DNA of 64,000 nt, taken from Heliopora coerulea. Its lineage: Eukaryota > Cnidaria > Anthozoa > Scleralcyonacea > Helioporidae. Below, in pieces: positions 58,902 to 64,000 of this stretch. Each line of letters opens with the position of its first letter. The first letter of the stretch is position 1. The stretch spans positions 5,001 to 69,000 of the forward strand of contig JASJOG010000007.1 in NCBI GenBank assembly GCA_030142905.1, given 5' to 3'. A program made the position numbers and the translations under genes. A model generated the notes under the pieces. It saw only the letters and a list, made by a program, of their open reading frames with translations, was not told the origin of the DNA and made no database searches.

Positions 58902-60199
58902 CAGGCCTTTTCGTGAGCAAAACGGCGCGCGTGTGGGGTGATTCGCACGCGTAAATCAACTTGCGCGTGCGAATCGCACGGGTCTCAAATTGATACGTTA
59001 TGACTAGGAAATACCACGAAAAAAAATGAATTTACTTCATTGCTCATAGTGTTACTGAGGTTATTGTCTTCACTTTAACAGTAAATCAAAACAATACCAT
59101 TTGTTCTAACAATTTATCTGCATGTTAATCGTCTTCTTCGCTTTCTGCATCAAAATGACCGCGATTAGAATCATGAAAAATATCAAAATCTTCAGAATTA
59201 TCTGTAATAATTGCACGATTCTCCAAGCACTGATCGTCGCCCTCTTCTGATTCCAAGAGTACAACTTGACTCGGAGGTTTCATTTCTGAAATTTAGTTTT
59301 TCTTCTATTTCCAGGTTAAATGTAGAGGGTTCGCTCCATAATTTCGCCTCTTTCTAAATCATTCGTGGTTTTGCCTTTTGCGCCAATTATTAACGTTAAC
59401 TCCGTTCTACTGTGCTTTATTGAAAGGCACCCGTTCGATAGTATGTTACCGAAGATGCTAAAGCACGCTCGAGTTTGATCCGTTTCTCCCAATTAAATCT
59501 CTGCGAGGTCGCGCACGTTTGGGAAGTCGCAACTTCTAAGATTAATATCCTTTTGCCAAAGATCTTTAGCTTCCGCGTTCCCGTGCCAAACGTAAACGTA
59601 ATTTTGTTTCGAACTTTGTTCGAGTCGTATCCTGCGGTTTCTAATGTCGTTTCGAAAAGAAAGGGCAAACTGGTAACACCGTCGTTTCCATATTCCTTTT
59701 CATCCGTTCAATTTTTTGGATTAAAAAAAAGTTCACCATCGCATATACCCTGTCCTTAAAATCTTCGATCCGGTGTTTTAAAAGCGTAGACAGATTGCCT
59801 TTTACGCTTTTTTTTCACATTTTTTTCGCAACAACTTTCAACCTGTTGTGGTTGTTCAGACTACGCACCTTTTCAAAACTGATGAGAAGTAATTCCCCCT
59901 TTTTTTGGCAGCTTTTAACACTTCTCATTCCTTCAAAAGAATACGACGAGATAGAAAACATCCCCTCACCTTCTGTCAGCCTAAAACGCTAAAACACGCT
60001 AGATAACTGTTAAAAAATTCGGCCATGGTGCCTGCGGAGTTTTTGTAGTCTTCCAGCTGTCGGTTTTACCTCATAGTCAAGGAGACCAAGGAGACATGAA
60101 GATGACCTTTAACGCGCGCGACAGGTACCACGCGCAGTTTGCTTTGCACGTGTGCCGACGCGTGCGTTTCCGATCGAACGCGTCAAACGAAAAGGCCTG
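58902..60199. mobile_element. CAGGCCTTTTCGT-TIR DNA transposon, 1298 bp
   Basis: Ends CAGGCCTTTTCGT and ACGAAAAGGCCTG are perfect inverse copies, and the element splits minisatellite block 3 from block 4. Both ends are CpG-rich; the left end holds an internal hairpin (GTGATTCGCACGCG with CGCGTGCGAATCGCAC). Minus-strand text near 59990-59800 resembles the coding-like block of the 49968 copy. I see no clear target duplication. Superfamily undetermined; hAT-like ends are a guess. Confidence 0.7.
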
Positions 60200-60202
60200 G
60201 CT

Positions 60203-60575
60203 AAGTCAGGATGAAGTCAATCAAAATGTTGACTAAGAATAAATTTCTATGGAAGTGCATAGTCCTGTACATAGAGTTAGTCACCAGTCATTGATCACTC
60301 ATCACGAAGTCAATAAAAAAACCGAATTAAAATAAATTTCTATGGAACGGCATAGACCTGTACCTAGAGTTAGTGACCAGTCATTGATCAGTCATGATGA
60401 AGTCGATAAAAATACCCACTCAAAACAAATTTCTGTGGACAGACATAGTCCTCTATTTTAAGTTAACGATCAGTTAGTCATGAGTCATGATGAAGTCAAT
60501 AAAACACTGACTTAACACAAATTTCTCTGGAAGGGCATAGTCCTGTACCTAAAGCAATTGACCAGTCATTCCCCT
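60203..60575. repeat. 98-bp minisatellite, block 4
   Basis: Nearly four units continuing block 3 after the inserted transposon. Confidence 0.85.
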
Positions 60576-60584
60576 TACAAAAAT

Positions 60585-60830
60585 GTCCTATAGGAATTCT
60601 TATAAGAATCTCTTTGGTCATTCCTATAAGAATTTTGTACTAATTCCTATAGGAATGTGATTCCTATAGGAATGTTATTCCTATAGGATTATAGAAATTT
60701 TTCCTATAGGAGTTGCTCTTATAGGAATTGCTCCTATAGGAATTGCTACTATAGGAATTCCTGTAGGTTTATGACTCCTATACTATAGGATAATTATTAC
60801 AGTAGGATTCTAAAAGGAATTTCTACAAGA
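60585..60830. repeat. TCCTATAGGA palindrome cluster
   Basis: ATTCCTATAGGAAT or close variants occur about a dozen times within 250 bp with irregular spacing, each a self-complementary 10- to 14-mer. The stretch directly follows minisatellite block 4. Confidence 0.85.
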
Positions 60831-61041
60831 AATACCAACAAAAGCTCATCAACATGCCCATACAAATTCAGCATTTCTATTGTAAAGGTATAGAAATGCT
60901 TGTTAAAAGGCAAATTAACCAAAGCAGCATTTATAAATTAAAAGACAACACCACAGATGACTACAACAATTATATCAAGAAGATATATTTTCAATGCCAG
61001 ATATTTACACAGCTGTATGATAAAATGGTATATGTACATAT

Positions 61042-63435
61042 TTATTTCTGAACTTTACAGCACTTCACAACATTATTGATTTTTGAAGTCATATACTGAC
61101 AAATTTCTCTCTGGGTGCAGCCAAACTTCATTGATGCATAAGCTATAAAAAATATTGTTTCAGTTTATGTTGAGTCAACTATAGCATAAAGTACCACAAA
61201 ACATTTTGAAAACACAGTTCTTATTTACTTACAGCATATGCTTTCAACTTTTTCTTTATCCAATTGTGGCTTTGCCTCTAAACCTTTGTGTGCATTTGAT
61301 TGCCACCCAGTGACAGAGTGAGTGCACAACACCTCCCTTGACCACAGCATTGGCATCAAAGAATAAATAAATTCTTTGGCAGTTGCTTTGGTGACTAGAA
61401 TTTTCATTTGCCCCTTGGTCACTTTCACAGCTGGACAAAGGATTATGTGAAACAGCAAGAGTTTAACATTGTTGTTATGCTTTGATTTCAAAATAAGTAA
61501 TGAAAGGGAAACCACAACGGTTAGTACTTCTTATACAACACTTACATTCTCTGTTTCACTGTCAGAATTGGATGACAACGACCAGGTGGACTCTGCACCA
61601 ACACTTGATGTGCTTGCAGCTGGAGAATAAGCCCTTTCCTCACTAATATTTCTTTTTAATTGCTTCTGTGAGGGACTTGGTTGTTGAGACTGAGTTTTCT
61701 GGTATTCTACTGGAGGCTTCTTTTCATTTGTGGATTTCTTAGTGAATTGTTTTAGGCATTCTACTGACTCTTTAAGTTCATGGACAACATCTTGCATGTT
61801 TTGCATCTCTGAATAATAGAATAGAGAATGAGTTGGACTTGAACTATGAGTAGATCAATATTAGTATTATTTTAAAAAAATGTATTTGTCAACATGACTT
61901 ACCTGTCATGTTGAAGACAATAGTTCTCAAGGTGTTTATTTTCTCATTTTTGGCCTTTAGTTCTTCCCTCAACTTTTTAATTTCCAATTTCAAATTTTTT
62001 TCATCATCCTCGTCGCTAGAACTTTCAGAATATACCTGTACCACAAATCAAGCATTGAAATTAAAGCACTTTCTTTTCTGAGATGTAGAGTGGCATCAAA
62101 GCTTTAAAAAAAAAGATACTATCTAACCTGCAGTGCTGTCTTCTCTGCCACTTTTTCCTTTAAATGTTTAATATGTGCTTGTGACATTAGTGAATGAAAA
62201 GCATTTTTCTTCACTTTGCTTCTCTTTTCTTCACTTTTCTTCTTCTAAAGGGATGTAAATGAGGCAAAGGTATAAGGAAAATATCCAAGGTATAAAAGTC
62301 AGCAGTTCAACAGTTTTCCTACTGGGAAAAATAATTCCGTGAAAACTCACCCTTGGTAAATCTTCGTCTTCTAAGTCTTTGTACACATAACGTGAGTTTT
62401 CCTTTCAAATTCGTTTTCCTTTTCCTGTTAAAGGTGTTTCTATGTTACCAGTTTTGATGTAGTGAATCATAACGACAAATAGCATCAAACTGATCTAGTG
62501 TGTATTTTTTTATGGTTTTGGAGTAGGTAATTGGAACCACACTGGTGTTATAGTTATGTAAATGTGGTAATTTAATGAGTGAGAGTTAGCATTGTGATGA
62601 TATAATGCGCCCACAGCCTCGGGCTATGACACGCGTGGGATGGCTACACATAAGGGTATGTCATGAGAATCGATAGAATATGTATGAGTCTTGGTCTCAG
62701 AGTTGATGTAGGGCCCATATAAGTGTGGTAAAAATGATAGAATTACCAGCTAGTAGGAAAGGGAAGTCTAAACCAACCGTATGTTACGGATTGATGCGAG
62801 GTGTTAGATGGCTATGCAGTTGGACATGTGGTGCCGAGTAAAAAATTGAGTATGTATATAGTATTGAAAAAAGAGAAGAGAGTAAAAGATGACAGTAAAA
62901 GATGCGTAACATTGTCTCGTGCATAATTCTTTTGTGTCCCACGATATTTATGCACGAGACAATGTTGCGCATGTCACGCTCACTATAGCCCGCGGCTAAA
63001 AGCGAGTTCCATCAACAGTTTCACTCCCAATCGTTAGACAATCACAACTACACAACTGTAACATTGTGGTTCCAATTACCTGCTCTAAAACCAAAATTTC
63101 AAGTAAGAGTTAATCAACGATTTAAACAACGCAAAATGTCGCATACCGAGAAATTTTATCATCTTCTACTCTTTCACACAAACCAAAACTTTGAACTTAC
63201 CATTAAATTTTAAAACATGGGCTGCATATGTTTTTGCCTTAGTTTGATTGACTTCAAATTTACCGTTTCTGTTCGACCACTTTAAGTATTCCCTTTCCAG
63301 TGGCCACTTCACTAAAATTTCTTTATCTTCCCAATCTTCATTGTCGAGAATTGACGCATCTTCACCAGTAATCCATTCGCTTTCTCCAATGGCACAGCTG
63401 TTGTCCTCACAAAATTCAAACAGTGCAAACTTCAT
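61042..63435 (-). CDS. BEN-domain protein gene, seven exons
   Basis: BEN domains bind DNA and partner proteins in chromatin and transcription factors. Exons on the minus strand: 63435-63201 (start MKFALFEFCEDNSCAIGESE, then WPLEREYLKW and a YAAHVLKFNG end), 62424-62351 (ends YVYKDLEDEDLPR), 62244-62128 and 62035-61903 (charged, KHLKEKVAEKTALQ and LKLEIKKLREELKAKNEKIN, a coiled coil), 61808-61546 (MQNMQDVVHELKESVECLKQ, then a Ser-rich linker), about 61435-61233 (start uncertain; LMPMLWSREVLCTHSVTG and LDKEKVESIC, the BEN core) and 61142-61042 (REICQYMTSKINNVVKCC, stop). Donors and acceptors are standard and phases agree, except for an in-frame TGA at 62407-62405 in exon 2 and an unclear 5' edge of exon 6. 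An AATAAA overlaps the stop codon. The short N-terminal module before BEN is familiar from other animal BEN proteins. Confidence 0.75.
62514..63095. mobile_element. MITE in intron 1 of the BEN gene
   Basis: GTAATTGGAACCACA at the left end and TGTGGTTCCAATTAC at the right end are inverse copies, with weaker pairing extending to about 30 bp on each side (GGTTTT...GAGYAGG). It lies wholly within the 62425-63200 intron. No protein is encoded. Confidence 0.65.
62904..62970. repeat. 23-bp-arm hairpin inside the intronic MITE
   Basis: 62904-62926 and 62948-62970 pair (ACATTGTCTCGTGCATAA with TTATGCACGAGACAATGT) with one mismatch around a 21-bp loop. Confidence 0.8.
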
Positions 63436-63834
63436 TGTTAACTGTTGATGAGACAAACTGTAACAAGAAAAGCTCGAAAAAAGCAAAAGAAAAAAGCCGA
63501 ATTGCCAGCACGTGCTTGGTTAAATCTGAGGACACGAGCATCAACACATAAAGGCATTCAATTGGCTAATTCAGACTTTGCTTAGTCAGCAACATTCCTT
63601 AGCATAAACGTCATCGGTAAAAGCATTTACGGAATTACGGTAAACAGCTTCAGCGTCCATTACCATGACTCCAGCCTATCAAAGTGATTGCTCAACAGGT
63701 AGGTGCAAGAAAATAAGAATAATTAATCTCCAATATAAGGTTGTTTTCATGCACCCTTCATCCGATGAGTGTTTCATCTTCCAGAGAGTTCATAACTGCT
63801 ATTTCTATTCTATCCTGCCTTCATTTATTGCAGA
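63436..63834. promoter_or_regulatory. Divergent intergenic region, likely shared promoter
   Basis: About 400 bp separate the start of the BEN gene (minus) from the start of the next gene (plus). It contains no clear TATA box. A plausible 5'-UTR intron of the right-hand gene runs 63699-63833 (donor ACAG|GTAGGTGC, acceptor TTTATTGCAG). An upstream ATG at 63665 would be out of frame with the main start after splicing. The promoter role is inferred from gene orientation only. Confidence 0.4.
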
Positions 63835-64000
63835 ATGCCTCAAAGGGGACCATACAAGCAATATGAGGTTGATCCAAGCATTAATATTCCCAAGTCAACT
63901 TTCTATGCCAGACGTCGTAAACGGTTCCATCACGAACTTGAGAAAGAGAACAACATAGATTATACTGCAAATCCATCTGAATCAGCCAGCTCAGAGTTTG
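63835..64000 (+). CDS. Start of an unrecognised gene, cut by the window end
   Basis: ATG at 63835 sits two bases after an AG acceptor and opens a frame that stays open for 55 codons to the window edge. It begins MPQRGPYKQYEVDPSINIPK and continues with FYARRRKRFHHELEKENNID, a basic patch followed by acidic and Ser-rich residues. I do not know the family. A basic N-terminus of this kind occurs in proteins domesticated from, or encoded by, DNA transposons as well as in nuclear host proteins. The alternative frame from the upstream ATG at 63665 stops at about 63958 and looks less protein-like. Confidence 0.5.
   Translation, partial: MPQRGPYKQYEVDPSINIPKSTFYARRRKRFHHELEKENNIDYTANPSESASSEF

Overview
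The window looks like nuclear DNA of a metazoan, most likely a cnidarian (coral or anemone type). The reasons are spliced genes with GT/AG introns (a BEN-domain gene and a decayed anoctamin-family gene) and a dense, diverse transposon load: LINE reverse transcriptase fragments, a Penelope-like GIY-YIG fragment, a DIRS-like tyrosine-recombinase retroelement, a THAP-bearing element with 8-bp target duplications, a mariner-type MITE, and many foldbacks. The cnidarian call is inference from gestalt; the metazoan call is firmer. There is no prokaryotic signal (no operons, no long ORFs).

Region 1 (1-3416) is an edge zone of diverged, shuffled modules, some related to the array that follows, with two truncated tRNA-like sequences. 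Region 2 (3417-35475) is the main object: a head-to-tail macrosatellite with six complete monomers and a truncated seventh. The first three are 5372-5376 bp and the next three 5064-5066 bp. Each monomer carries, on the minus strand, a fragment of about 465 bp recognisable as 28S rRNA. It also carries an inverted-repeat foldback with hammerhead-like core text, an internal duplication of about 550 bp, an AAGC microsatellite, many copies of a TTACGGAGGATG-type box, and a hairpin made from one inverted pair of those boxes. The 310-bp length difference is explained by loss of one copy of an internal 306-bp direct repeat. No protein gene is credible inside the array.

Region 3 (35476-44910) is AT-richer repeat territory: two broken LINE fragments, a roughly 98-bp minisatellite interrupted by a tRNA-derived insertion with 10-bp target duplications, a GGTCTGTACG-type palindromic element, a Penelope-like fragment inside inverted repeats, a GATA microsatellite, and a 159-bp-arm foldback. 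Region 4 (44911-52900) holds minus-strand exons of an anoctamin (TMEM16) family gene whose splice sites and phases are kept but which has two in-frame stops; the rest is intron or unassigned. Region 5 (52953-60830) is a nested transposon graveyard. A minus-strand DIRS-like element (RT, RNase H, tyrosine recombinase) is broken by a 1119-bp THAP/P-like element, a 359-bp mariner MITE and a palindrome. It is followed by a diverged direct duplication, more minisatellite split by a 1.3-kb TIR element, and a cluster of TCCTATAGGA palindromes.

Region 6 (61042-64000) contains a seven-exon minus-strand BEN-domain gene (N-terminal domain, coiled coil, BEN) with a puzzling in-frame TGA in exon 2 and a MITE in intron 1. 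A second, divergent gene starts at 63835 and runs off the window.
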